Positions 26,200 through 34,573 of a stretch of DNA of 64,000 nucleotides are shown here, piece by piece; within the stretch, counting starts at the first letter, position 1; each line of letters opens with the position of its first letter. A program made the position numbers and the translations under genes. The stretch is from the NCBI GenBank assembly GCA_011050675.1, contig DRFI01000023.1:270079-334078 (forward strand). Direction: 5' to 3'. The stretch comes from Maribacter sp. GTDB taxonomy: Bacteria > Bacteroidota > Bacteroidia > Flavobacteriales > Flavobacteriaceae. The notes below the pieces were generated by a model, which ran no database searches, was not told where the DNA came from, and saw only the letters and a program-made list of their open reading frames with translations.

Positions 26200-26236
26200 A
26201 AAGCGCTTACGTAACTATACGTGAGCGCTTTTTTTA
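26200..26236 (+). terminator. Rho-independent terminator
   Basis: A 14-bp stem (26200-26213 with 26218-26231, one G-T pair, AAAGCGCTTACGTA arm), 4-nt loop and a T-run. It ends the DUF6515-like transcript. Confidence 0.88.
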
Positions 26237-26336
26237 TATCCCATATTCTTAAAAACATGACATTGCTCAGGTTTGGTAACTAGCTATTTTTTTAATTTTA
26301 CCCAAACACCTAAGGGTTGTACTCAATTATTTAAAA

Positions 26337-26954
26337 ATGTCTTCACTTTACCAAATCATTATTGTTTGTTCTCTTCTTTTTTTTAATTCCGATTACAGTC
26401 GAAATAACACCCTAAAAACTTCTAAAAACACCCTGTTTTTTGATATCGTAAATAAGAATGAAATTATAGGGAACTTAAAAGCTACTAAAACAACTACAGA
26501 TACCACAATTCATTATAAAAGTGTAACGACCATTTCTACCAAGATTATAAAAGAAATTAAAGTAAATTACCAATACAACGTTACCTATGAAAAGGATAAA
26601 TTAAAAAAAGCTAATGTTTTTATAGATGTGAATAATAAACCATATGCGGATATTTTAACCAATTGGGAGAAAGAACATTATCAAATAACCAAGAATGATA
26701 AAAAAGAAAAAGTAGTTGAAGATGAAATTAATTATGCGACCATATTATTATATTTTGATGAACCTGTTGGTGTAGAGCGATGTTATTCTGAACAAGACGG
26801 TAGCTTTAATACCATTGTGGCATTGGGAAATCACAGATACAAAAAGATAAATGCTAAGAAACATGAAAACATATATCATTATAAAAATGGTTTTCTGCAG
26901 AAGGCTGAAATAAATGGTGGCTTAGTGAAATTTGAGATAATTGCTCATAAATGA
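26337..26954 (+). CDS. DUF6134-family secreted protein
   Basis: 205 residues with an N-terminal hydrophobic signal (about 1-20). The body is beta-rich with alternating KATKTTTDTTIHY-type strands. The family block ILLYFDEPVGVERCYSEQDGS lies at about 136-156. DUF6134 proteins are periplasmic proteins of unknown function in Flavobacteriia. The patatin gene follows 28 bp downstream in the same direction. Confidence 0.78.
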   Translation: MSSLYQIIIVCSLLFFNSDYSRNNTLKTSKNTLFFDIVNKNEIIGNLKATKTTTDTTIHYKSVTTISTKIIKEIKVNYQYNVTYEKDKLKKANVFIDVNNKPYADILTNWEKEHYQITKNDKKEKVVEDEINYATILLYFDEPVGVERCYSEQDGSFNTIVALGNHRYKKINAKKHENIYHYKNGFLQKAEINGGLVKFEIIAHK

Positions 26955-26982
26955 TTAGCTTAAAAAAATAAAATAGAATACC

Positions 26983-27759
26983 ATGAGTGTAGGACTAGTA
27001 TTATCAGGTGGCGGCATTAGAGGAGTGGCTCATATTGGTGTTATTAAAGCATTAGAAGAAAATGGTATTTACCCTACACATATATCTGGTACAAGTGCCG
27101 GTGCTATTGTTGGCGCGTTATATGCGGGCGGCATTAAATGGGCAGATATTTTAGAATTCTTTAAGGTGATCCCTATATTTCATACCAATAGATTTGCTCG
27201 TAGAAAACCTGGTTTCTTGGATACAGAAAAGTTTTACGATGAATTTAAAAATTTCTTTCCAGAAGATAAATTTGAATCGTTACCTAAAAAACTTTTTGTA
27301 ACTGCTACCGATATTATAAAGGGAGAGCTTGTTGTATTTAATTCTGGTGAATTGATAAAACCTGTTTTGGCTTCCGCTACTTTTCCAGGAGTATTTTCAC
27401 CAATAGAAATTGAGGGCTCGTTTTATATAGATGGGGGAGTGCTTAATAATTTTCCGGTAGAATCTTTAAAATCTAGCTGCGAAACCATAATAGGAAGTTA
27501 TGTGAATCCTCTAAAAAACTTAGAAATTAAAGATTTAAAACATTCTTATAATGTAGTAGATAGAGCTTATAAAATTAAGTCGGTTTCAGATTCCCTTGCC
27601 AAATTTAAAGATTGCGATTTTGTAATCTCCCCAGAAGCACTTTGTGAGTTTGCCACTTTTGACATGAGATATATTGATGCCATTTTTGAAATAGGTTATA
27701 ACAGCACTATCGAAGTTTTAAATGAAAGAGATAAAATAAACAAGTCTCTAACAAATTGA
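26983..27759 (+). CDS. Patatin-like phospholipase
   Basis: 258 residues with all patatin motifs: oxyanion hole SGGGIRG (about 8-14), nucleophile elbow GTSAG (Ser38) and catalytic Asp in DGGVLNN (Asp150). The short form without a signal peptide points to a cytoplasmic or inner-membrane-associated lipid hydrolase (RssA-like). Its stop lies only 8 bp from the stop of the convergent half-DEAD gene. Confidence 0.92.
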   Translation: MSVGLVLSGGGIRGVAHIGVIKALEENGIYPTHISGTSAGAIVGALYAGGIKWADILEFFKVIPIFHTNRFARRKPGFLDTEKFYDEFKNFFPEDKFESLPKKLFVTATDIIKGELVVFNSGELIKPVLASATFPGVFSPIEIEGSFYIDGGVLNNFPVESLKSSCETIIGSYVNPLKNLEIKDLKHSYNVVDRAYKIKSVSDSLAKFKDCDFVISPEALCEFATFDMRYIDAIFEIGYNSTIEVLNERDKINKSLTN

Positions 27760-27766
27760 AATCATA

Positions 27767-28378
27767 CTACACATTTACATGACTGGCACGCTCCATAAAG
27801 TAATCTTCAAAACGTTCTAATTTAGGATGCATCTTTTCTGAATATATAACGTACTGACATTTTATAATACTTTGCGCAACAGTAATCATTGCCGTATAGT
27901 CAGATTTTTGAATTAAAAAATCGCCATCATCAATACTACAAATTTTTAACTGTGAAGTACTTACTCCATTTAATAAAAACAACTTGTGTAAGGTTGTAGG
28001 TGTAGTAATAAGTATATCTATACCTTCAAATATTTCTGATTTTTGAATATCTATATGCAGCTCTTTATAACTTGCATAAACTCGTAATGAACAGTACTTG
28101 GTATACCTTAAAAATTCTTCATAAAGTTCAAGTACTTTTTCTTTATTCTCAACGACTACAACCGCTCTAGGCGCATTGCCCTCTTCCTTACATTTTAATT
28201 TCTGTAAAGTGGTGAGTATTAAAGTTGTTGATTTACCGCTTTCTTTAGGTGCAATACAATACACATTTGCTCCGCTTTTTATTACGGGAATGCTTTTCTT
28301 TTGAAATGTTGTAGGCTCTTCTATTGAAAATCCTTCTAATGTTTCAAGTATGTAAGGGTTTAATTTTTTAAAAGACAT
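27767..28378 (-). CDS. Single-domain, degenerate DEAD-box helicase-like protein
   Basis: 203 residues matching only the first RecA-like domain of DEAD-box helicases. An F-F-Q motif is present (FSIEEPTTFQKKSIPVI). The P-loop reads APKESGKST in place of AxTGSGKT, motif Ib ITTPTTLH resembles TPGR, and the DEAD box reads IDDGDF. The SAT motif and the whole second RecA domain are missing. No frameshift or extra open frame follows; the stop is 8 bp from the convergent patatin gene. It may bind nucleotide but is unlikely to unwind RNA. It does not look like a fresh pseudogene because its frame is intact. Confidence 0.75.
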   Translation of the reverse strand: MSFKKLNPYILETLEGFSIEEPTTFQKKSIPVIKSGANVYCIAPKESGKSTTLILTTLQKLKCKEEGNAPRAVVVVENKEKVLELYEEFLRYTKYCSLRVYASYKELHIDIQKSEIFEGIDILITTPTTLHKLFLLNGVSTSQLKICSIDDGDFLIQKSDYTAMITVAQSIIKCQYVIYSEKMHPKLERFEDYFMERASHVNV

Positions 28379-28502
28379 ATAATTTTTCTAATAAAATTCG
28401 TCACTTATTGAGAGTACGTATTTAGGCAAAGATACAGCCAACAAATGGGCTAACCCATTATAGAAATGTATTTTCCAACGATATAAAATACAAAGTCGTT
28501 AA

Positions 28503-29402
28503 TTACGAATACAAAATTAAAAACACGCCGAGCATAATACCTGCTAACGGCACAAGCTTTTTACGCTTATTCTGTTCCTTAAAAATATAACCGCCTACTA
28601 CAACGGCAATTAATATCTGACTCCGCTTTATAGCAGAAAGCAGCATAATCAGTGCTTCTGGATCTTGTAAAGCTTTAAAATAAAAATAATCTGCTATTTG
28701 TAAAAGTATACCAACTAAGGGTATTGTCCATCGCCACTTAAAGGCTTGTCGTTTTTCTTTATAAGGAAACCAAGTAATGGTTAAAATAATGAGTAGTAAT
28801 AGTACCGTATAAAAACAAAACCAAAATTGTAACGTTTGTGGGTTCAACGCTAAACTTTGTATTAAAAACTTATCATACAAGCCACTTGATGCTCCTAAAA
28901 AAGTAGCACCTATAATCGCGAAAATCCATTTATTTCGTTTAAAATGTATTCCTTCTTTTTTACCAATTCTTGAATATAAAATAACCGAGAATATAATAAG
29001 ACAGAATCCGGCCCATTGCCAAGAATTTGGCTTTTCTTGATAGATGGTAATGGCGCCTATAAAAGTAAAAAATGGACCTGCAGATCGTATTGGTGTTACT
29101 ATAGTTATAGGCAAATGCTTTAATGCCTGATATGCCAATACCCACGAAGCTGCCATTATAGCGGACTTTATAACTATAAATCCATGTGTTTTTAAAGGAA
29201 TATCTGTTATGTAGAATTCTATATCAATCATGAATTCCTTAAAGAACACAGAACCAAAATAAAAGGGTAGAAGGAGTAAAAATCCGGAGGAGATAGTACC
29301 TAGTAAAACAGGAAAAACTTCATTGCCCTGTACAGCATGTTTCTTACATAAGTTGTGTAACCCTAAGAAAAGAGCCGCTAAAAGTCCAAGGTACATCCAC
29401 AT
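28503..29402 (-). CDS. EamA/DMT-family transporter
   Basis: 299 residues with about ten hydrophobic helices in two five-helix EamA halves. Typical marks are LAYQALKHLPITIVTPIRSAGPFFTFIGAI-like text split around residue 87-115 and the second-half LLQIADYFYFKALQDPEALIMLLS. DMT proteins export or import small metabolites; the substrate cannot be told. It stands alone. Confidence 0.85.
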   Translation of the reverse strand: MWMYLGLLAALFLGLHNLCKKHAVQGNEVFPVLLGTISSGFLLLLPFYFGSVFFKEFMIDIEFYITDIPLKTHGFIVIKSAIMAASWVLAYQALKHLPITIVTPIRSAGPFFTFIGAITIYQEKPNSWQWAGFCLIIFSVILYSRIGKKEGIHFKRNKWIFAIIGATFLGASSGLYDKFLIQSLALNPQTLQFWFCFYTVLLLLIILTITWFPYKEKRQAFKWRWTIPLVGILLQIADYFYFKALQDPEALIMLLSAIKRSQILIAVVVGGYIFKEQNKRKKLVPLAGIMLGVFLILYS

Positions 29403-29544
29403 AATGCGCGCGAAGATATTGGTTTTTACACAAAAACAACTTCGTAAACCCTGGGATTAATGGTAGAAAAATAAAGATCAGTAATCTGCATTATTAACCT
29501 TTAAAAGCGAATTAGCAATCTATTTTGCTTATAACAGAAGACAA

Positions 29545-30930
29545 TTACCAGCCATCTACCACACACTGTAAGGTATAGGGCTCAGTTTCACTTAAGGGTA
29601 ACTCTTCTAGCTCTTCGCCTAAGAAGTTACCACTAGCAAAGCCTGTAGCATTATTAAAACGATAAGACCAACAATAACGAAGATTGGTTTCAGTTGCAGA
29701 ATAGGTAACAAGGTTATCTATTATAATGGCATTTTCAAAATCGGAGAATGCTAAAAAGTAACCTAAAAATTCGTTTCGTCTTACATCGGCATCAGAGCTT
29801 TTGTACATATACATTCCGCAATTATTCATGATATTGTCATGTACATAAGTCGCTCTATTATGTCCTTTTTCACCACCACTAGAATATTGAATATATCCCA
29901 ATCGACCATTGGCAGAGCCATTAATCATGGTTACGGTGTTTCGTGCAATTATGTTATGTGTTTTATGCCAGCTAACTATTGGTCCGTCCGTATATTTACT
30001 ATCATCGCCTTGTTCCATTACATTATCAAGAATGTATACATTTTCGCCTGTAGCATTAACGATATCACCGCCTGCATTATGATGAAAATAATTATCTTGA
30101 ATTAAGATGTCTTCGTCCACACGACCAGGACCTTCTATATCTACACCAAATTGAGGTGAAGTACCATTTATATGATGAATTTCATTATCAACGATTTCTA
30201 TTCTAACACCACCAACAATTGAGATTCCTTGTCGTCTGTTATTGTAAATATTATTATTTTTAAAAGTAACATCATTTGAATCTAAAACTAACGAACCGTC
30301 ACCGGTAACATCGTGTATATTCATGTTTTCAATTAAGACATTGTTATTATCCCAAACGCATATTCCGTGACCCTCGTCATGAGCTGTTTTACCATCTTCA
30401 CGTGGCGTATAGATATGAGTATCGCGTTCGCCTCTAATTTCACCATCACGCACAATTATATTATCTCCGTTTAAACGTAAAACACAGTAGTTCCATTTAT
30501 CGTTAGTGTTAATTGTCAGTACTGCTCCTTCACTAAAAACAAATTCGGTATTTCCATAAATATCGATTCCACCGTAGTAAATATCATTTATATCCTCTCC
30601 AACTAAATACTCACCTGTGGGTAACGTAACACGACTGTATTCCTCATCTCTAGCCCAATCAATAGCTGCTTGTAAATTTGTAGTGGTTTTGGCGAAGTCA
30701 GTATTAGTATTTGGAATATCCCATCGATCTAACTCAATAACATATTCATTTACCATTGGCATTTCAGGTGCCTGAGCACTAAACTCTCTGATAGGTAAAC
30801 CTGCTGCATCTAAATTTTCTTGATCTGCAACGTAGGTCTCGTTTGATAAGATTTTATTTAAATCATCTTTGCTACATGATGTAACAATTATTAAAAGGAA
30901 AATAAATAAGTAACTAAAAATACCCTTCAT
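29545..30930 (-). CDS. Right-handed parallel beta-helix lipoprotein
   Basis: 461 residues from ATG 30930, chosen because it directly precedes the signal peptide MKGIFSYLF to the lipobox VTSC; an in-frame ATG at 30951 would add seven residues. The body (about 90-440) has repeated Asn/Asp-rich coils such as NNVLIENMNIHD, NDVTFKNNNIYNN and EDILIQDNYFHHN, the pattern of PbH1 beta-helices found in pectate lyases and polysaccharide-binding surface proteins. A carbohydrate substrate is likely but the activity is unknown. Confidence 0.85.
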   Translation of the reverse strand: MKGIFSYLFIFLLIIVTSCSKDDLNKILSNETYVADQENLDAAGLPIREFSAQAPEMPMVNEYVIELDRWDIPNTNTDFAKTTTNLQAAIDWARDEEYSRVTLPTGEYLVGEDINDIYYGGIDIYGNTEFVFSEGAVLTINTNDKWNYCVLRLNGDNIIVRDGEIRGERDTHIYTPREDGKTAHDEGHGICVWDNNNVLIENMNIHDVTGDGSLVLDSNDVTFKNNNIYNNRRQGISIVGGVRIEIVDNEIHHINGTSPQFGVDIEGPGRVDEDILIQDNYFHHNAGGDIVNATGENVYILDNVMEQGDDSKYTDGPIVSWHKTHNIIARNTVTMINGSANGRLGYIQYSSGGEKGHNRATYVHDNIMNNCGMYMYKSSDADVRRNEFLGYFLAFSDFENAIIIDNLVTYSATETNLRYCWSYRFNNATGFASGNFLGEELEELPLSETEPYTLQCVVDGW

Positions 30931-31101
30931 CGTATTGTTTTTATATATCATTTAACTAGATACCGTAATCTTAAATAATTGAAAAATTTCAAAATTATTG
31001 GTCCCTGTTATTTGTAAAAAACGATACCGATGTAGTTATAGTATTACATTATAGCCTTTTACGACGAAATGCATTACTACTTTTAAAAACGATTAAAAAT
31101 A

Positions 31102-31136
31102 AAAAAGAGCCGCCTTAAAATAAGACAGCTCTTTTT
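31102..31136 (-). terminator. Terminator of the yqhD operon
   Basis: AAAAAGAGC (31102-31110) pairs with GCTCTTTTT (31128-31136) around an inner CTTA/TAAG stem. A T-rich tract follows on the minus strand. It lies 19 bp past the yqhD stop. Confidence 0.78.
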
Positions 31137-31154
31137 ATAAATATAGTTTTTAGC

Positions 31155-32315
31155 TTAGTAAGCCATTTTCACGATTTTCTCAACCTTGTCAGGTGAAAGA
31201 TCCTGGTTCTCACCTAATCCTTTCCATCCACGTGCTGTAAATCGTTTAGAAATTTCCTCAGCTGTACCTTCATAATCTTTAGTGTAATCAGACAACTTAG
31301 TATCTATACCCAAACCTTGAAAGAATGCTTCGGTTTTCTCTATAGCTGCATACGCCTTATCATCTATGCTACCTTCCGTAATATTCCAAACACGTTCCCC
31401 GTACTGCGCTAATTTCTCTTTCTTAGCCTCAAAATTGTATTTGTAATGACTTGGTGCTATTACTGCTAAAGTTCGAGCATGGTCTATTCCAAACAGCGCA
31501 GTTAATTCATGACCCATCATATGTACAGCCCAATCTCCAGGAACACCTTTTTGAATTAAACCATTAAGTGCCATTGTACAGCTCCACATAAAGTCTGCCG
31601 CTGGTTTATAGTCCGTAGGATCTTTTATTACTTTAGGTGCTACTTCAATTAAAGTCTGAAGAATGCTTTCTGCAAATCTATCTTGCAATGACGCTTCTAT
31701 AGGATAAGTCATATATTGCTCTAACACGTGGGTAAAAGCATCTGTAATCCCATTTACTAATTGTCGCTCGGGGATTGAACTTATTACTTGTGGATCTAAA
31801 ATTGAAAATTCTGGAAATAAACCCGGACCACCCATTGCCAATTTCTCTTTTGTCTCTGCTCTTGTTATTACCGCACCTGAATTCATTTCTGAACCTGTAG
31901 CAGGTAATGTTAATACCGTTCCAAAAGGCATTCCTTTTTGAGTTTTTACATTTTTAGTTAAAATCTCCCAAGGAGTGTCACCATCATAAACCGCAGCTGC
32001 AGATAAAAATTTAGTCCCGTCTATTACAGAACCACCACCAACTGCTAATAAATAATTGATGCCTTTATCTTTAATTACCTGTAATGCTTCCATTAAAACA
32101 GAATACTCAGGGTTTGCTGGAATACCGCCAAACTCTATAACATCTACTTTTAATAGTGCTTTAGTCACCTGCTCGTAAATACCGTTCTTTTTAATACTTC
32201 CACCACCATAAAGTAATAATACTTTTGCGTCTGTTGGAATTTCACTTTCTAATTTTTCAATTGTACCCTTACCAAATATGATTTTAGTTGGATTCTTAAA
32301 TTCAAAATTGTTCAT
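31155..32315 (-). CDS. yqhD: YqhD-type iron-containing/NADPH-dependent alcohol dehydrogenase
   Basis: 386 residues from ATG 32315 (MNNFEFKNPTKIIFGKG), which matches the known YqhD N-terminus; an upstream in-frame ATG at 32360 would overlap the preceding gene's end and is not favoured. Family marks are LAVGGGSVIDGTKF (nucleotide-binding), LPATGSEMNSGAVI and the metal ligands in ITDAFTHVLEQY and HMMGHELTALFGIDHA. YqhD reduces many aldehydes, including lipid-peroxidation products and glyoxals, with NADPH. Last gene of the TetR-led operon; 45 bp after the nitroreductase gene. Confidence 0.93.
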   Translation of the reverse strand: MNNFEFKNPTKIIFGKGTIEKLESEIPTDAKVLLLYGGGSIKKNGIYEQVTKALLKVDVIEFGGIPANPEYSVLMEALQVIKDKGINYLLAVGGGSVIDGTKFLSAAAVYDGDTPWEILTKNVKTQKGMPFGTVLTLPATGSEMNSGAVITRAETKEKLAMGGPGLFPEFSILDPQVISSIPERQLVNGITDAFTHVLEQYMTYPIEASLQDRFAESILQTLIEVAPKVIKDPTDYKPAADFMWSCTMALNGLIQKGVPGDWAVHMMGHELTALFGIDHARTLAVIAPSHYKYNFEAKKEKLAQYGERVWNITEGSIDDKAYAAIEKTEAFFQGLGIDTKLSDYTKDYEGTAEEISKRFTARGWKGLGENQDLSPDKVEKIVKMAY

Positions 32316-32360
32316 TTTCTCTCTTCTTTTAATTTTTATTCTGCAATTTTTTTTTATCAA

Positions 32361-33002
32361 TTACTCAATAACCGTAACTAAGTCTTTCATTGGCTTTCTT
32401 ACTTTAACCAAATTCACTAACCAATCTTCACTTTCTTTTCTATACCCTAATGGTAAAAGAACAGCACTACGTAATCCTTTTTCGCGTAAACCTAAAATTT
32501 TATCTACTGCTGCTGGATCAAACCCTTCGATTGGAGTAGCGTCAACCCCTTCAAAAGCTGCTGCAGCTATAGCTTGTGAAAAAGCGATATATGCTTGTTT
32601 TGCTGCGTGATTAAAGTTTTCTTCAGCATCTTTCTGTGGGTAAGAATCCAATAACATTTGACGGTAATTCTCCCATCCTTCGTTTTTAAATCCACGAATT
32701 TCATTGGTTAAATCGAACATATAATTAATTCTATCTGCTGTATACGTATCCCATGCAGCAAATACCAAAAGGTGAGAACAATCTGTAATCATAGACTGAT
32801 TCCATGCTACTGGTCTAATTTGTTCTTTTACTTCTTGGTTCTTAATTACAAAAATTTCAAAAGGTTGTAAACCACTTGAGGTAGGGGCAAGGCGCGCTGC
32901 TTCTAAAATACGTTCTATTTTATCTTCGGCTACTTTTTCCCCATTCATTGCCTTAGCGGCATATCTCCAGTTTAATTTATCTAATAATTCCATAGTAATC
33001 AA
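32361..33002 (-). CDS. Nitroreductase-family NAD(P)H-dependent oxidoreductase
   Basis: 213 residues (210 if the ATG at 32993 is used). An FMN nitroreductase fold of the NfsB/YfkO type: LNWRYAAKAMNG N-terminus, LEAARLAPTSSGLQPFEIFVI (about 32-52), TPIEGFDPAAVDKILGL and PLGYRKESEDW. It is distinct from the copy at 15865. It starts 2 bp downstream of the HTATIP2-like gene, so it is tightly coupled in the TetR-led operon; expected to act on quinones or other electrophiles. Confidence 0.9.
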   Translation of the reverse strand: MITMELLDKLNWRYAAKAMNGEKVAEDKIERILEAARLAPTSSGLQPFEIFVIKNQEVKEQIRPVAWNQSMITDCSHLLVFAAWDTYTADRINYMFDLTNEIRGFKNEGWENYRQMLLDSYPQKDAEENFNHAAKQAYIAFSQAIAAAAFEGVDATPIEGFDPAAVDKILGLREKGLRSAVLLPLGYRKESEDWLVNLVKVRKPMKDLVTVIE

Positions 33003-33004
33003 TC

Positions 33005-33676
33005 TTATTTTAAGTTGCTTTTTGCTAATTGTTCAATATCTAATGACGTTATAATTACGTCGGTATTACTTGTTGAGTTTGCTAAATTCAGCATCGCTTG
33101 TGCAATGCTTTCTGCATTAATTATTCTGTATTTTTTTAGCGGACCAAAAAAAAGTGGCTGTATAAGTTTAAATACCTTTAAAGCAATATTCTCTAGTATT
33201 CTTCTCTCTTCTCGTTCACCACCTATTAATGAAGGTTTAAGTATAGAAGTATGTTGTATACCTTGATTTAATACACCTTGCTCCATTTCACCTTTAGTTC
33301 TATTATAGAACAGCTTACTTTTTTTATTTGCCCCCATTGCAGAGACCACCAAAAAAGTAGCTATATTATTTTCTTTGGCAAGTTTAGCTGCTGAAACCGG
33401 AATACCGTAGTCAATGTTTCTATACATATTTTTATCTGGCGTCTTCTTTGCCGATGTACCTATACAACAATACACTTCATTCGCCTTAAACTCCGCTCTA
33501 AATTGCTCTAACTCTAATAAGTTTCCAATAAACTGTTGAACCTTATTCGGCAACCCTTCAATGCGTGTTCTAGAAAATAATTTTATAGTTTCATACCTAT
33601 CGTCAACTATTATTTTTTTTAATAGTAAACCACCGGTTAAACCTGATGCTCCCAAAATTATGGCTGTCTTTTTCAT
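33005..33676 (-). CDS. HTATIP2/TIP30-like NAD(P)-binding oxidoreductase
   Basis: 223 residues. Atypical SDR of the HTATIP2/YwnB type: cofactor loop ILGASGLTGGLLL (about 7-19), the EVYCCIGTSAKK block and YNRTKGEMEQ with the YxxxK-like pair. The enzymatic role in bacteria is unknown. It starts 1 bp after the TetR stop and ends 2 bp before the nitroreductase gene, so the four genes form one tight operon. Confidence 0.87.
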   Translation of the reverse strand: MKKTAIILGASGLTGGLLLKKIIVDDRYETIKLFSRTRIEGLPNKVQQFIGNLLELEQFRAEFKANEVYCCIGTSAKKTPDKNMYRNIDYGIPVSAAKLAKENNIATFLVVSAMGANKKSKLFYNRTKGEMEQGVLNQGIQHTSILKPSLIGGEREERRILENIALKVFKLIQPLFFGPLKKYRIINAESIAQAMLNLANSTSNTDVIITSLDIEQLAKSNLK

Positions 33677-33677
33677 A

Positions 33678-34262
33678 TTATATACAAGCTTTTATACTAC
33701 TCCAAGCTGCGTCATATGCTTGATCTAATTCTTTAGCATCTAATTTTACAGAACCTCTATTTTGAGTGATCATTAAAAACGAAAGCGGATTTATAGAGTA
33801 AGCGTACAGCATATAATCTGACAGTGGTTTTATAATTCCCTCTTTTTTACCTCGCGACCAAAGGTCTAACAAGGGCTGCAGGTGTTTAATACCTTCTTGC
33901 CTGCTTTCTTCATCAATCATTGGCGTATTATCACACTGAGCCAAAAACATGGCATGTGCGCTTTCTTTTAACTTAAATTCTGCAATACGTTTCCATATCA
34001 CTTCAAATCCTTTTTCTACAGACATACTTTCATCATATGTAGCGAAAGCATACGCCGTATAATTAGATTTTACTTCTATATATGTTTTGTTTACCAAATC
34101 TTGTTTGTTCTCAAAATAGATATATATAGTGGCAGGAGATACACACGCCATTTTTGCTATTTTGCTCATTGGTGTTGCATGAAAACCATCATTGTTTACC
34201 AAGTCAATAGTAGCATTTATTAATGCATTACGCTTATCTATACTTTTTTGAAGTGCTGCCAT
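33678..34262 (-). CDS. TetR/AcrR-family transcriptional regulator
   Basis: 194 residues. The N-terminal DNA-binding domain (about 8-55) shows ATIDLVNNDGFHATPMSKIAK with the recognition helix in SPATIYIYFENKQDL. The C-terminal helical part is the ligand and dimer domain. As first gene of its operon, with a perfect AATGAACGTTCATT palindrome next to its -7 element, it is probably an autorepressor induced by the aldehydes or quinones handled by the operon. A near-identical operator stands before the CurA-like operon at 11858. Confidence 0.92.
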   Translation of the reverse strand: MAALQKSIDKRNALINATIDLVNNDGFHATPMSKIAKMACVSPATIYIYFENKQDLVNKTYIEVKSNYTAYAFATYDESMSVEKGFEVIWKRIAEFKLKESAHAMFLAQCDNTPMIDEESRQEGIKHLQPLLDLWSRGKKEGIIKPLSDYMLYAYSINPLSFLMITQNRGSVKLDAKELDQAYDAAWSSIKACI

Positions 34263-34279
34263 AATTGTTATATCTGATA

Positions 34280-34306
34280 CAAAGGTATAGAAAATGAACG
34301 TTCATT
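34280..34306 (-). promoter_or_regulatory. Promoter and TetR operator of the yqhD operon
   Basis: On the minus strand the -7 element is TACCTTTG (34287 to 34280). Five nt upstream lies the perfect 14-bp palindrome AATGAAC|GTTCATT (34293-34306). The site sits inside the promoter, where bound repressor would block RNA polymerase. The ATG of the TetR gene (34262) is 18 bp beyond the -7 box. Confidence 0.82.
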
Positions 34307-34573
34307 CTTTTTTATTAACAGAACTTTAATTCAAAAAAGTACTAATAGGGTAGTTGCAATAGTTAATTAAAATTTCTAATTATCAATAATTATTAAAATT
34401 TTACAAATTGGCTAAATTAAAAAAAACATAATTACCTCATATATTCTAAGAACATCCTACAAACATCATACTCTATATTTTTCTATATTTAAATATTCCA
34501 ATAAAGGTAGTTCCCACGTCCTTTTAGTTATCTAATTTAATCCCTCATTTTAGGTAAACATATATTCTAGAAA
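34307..34573. other. Intergenic region between TetR and patatin genes
   Basis: AT-rich divergent spacer of about 270 bp. Apart from the operator and promoter at its left side, no open frame, repeat or strong hairpin was seen. The promoter of the patatin gene was not identified. Confidence 0.5.
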
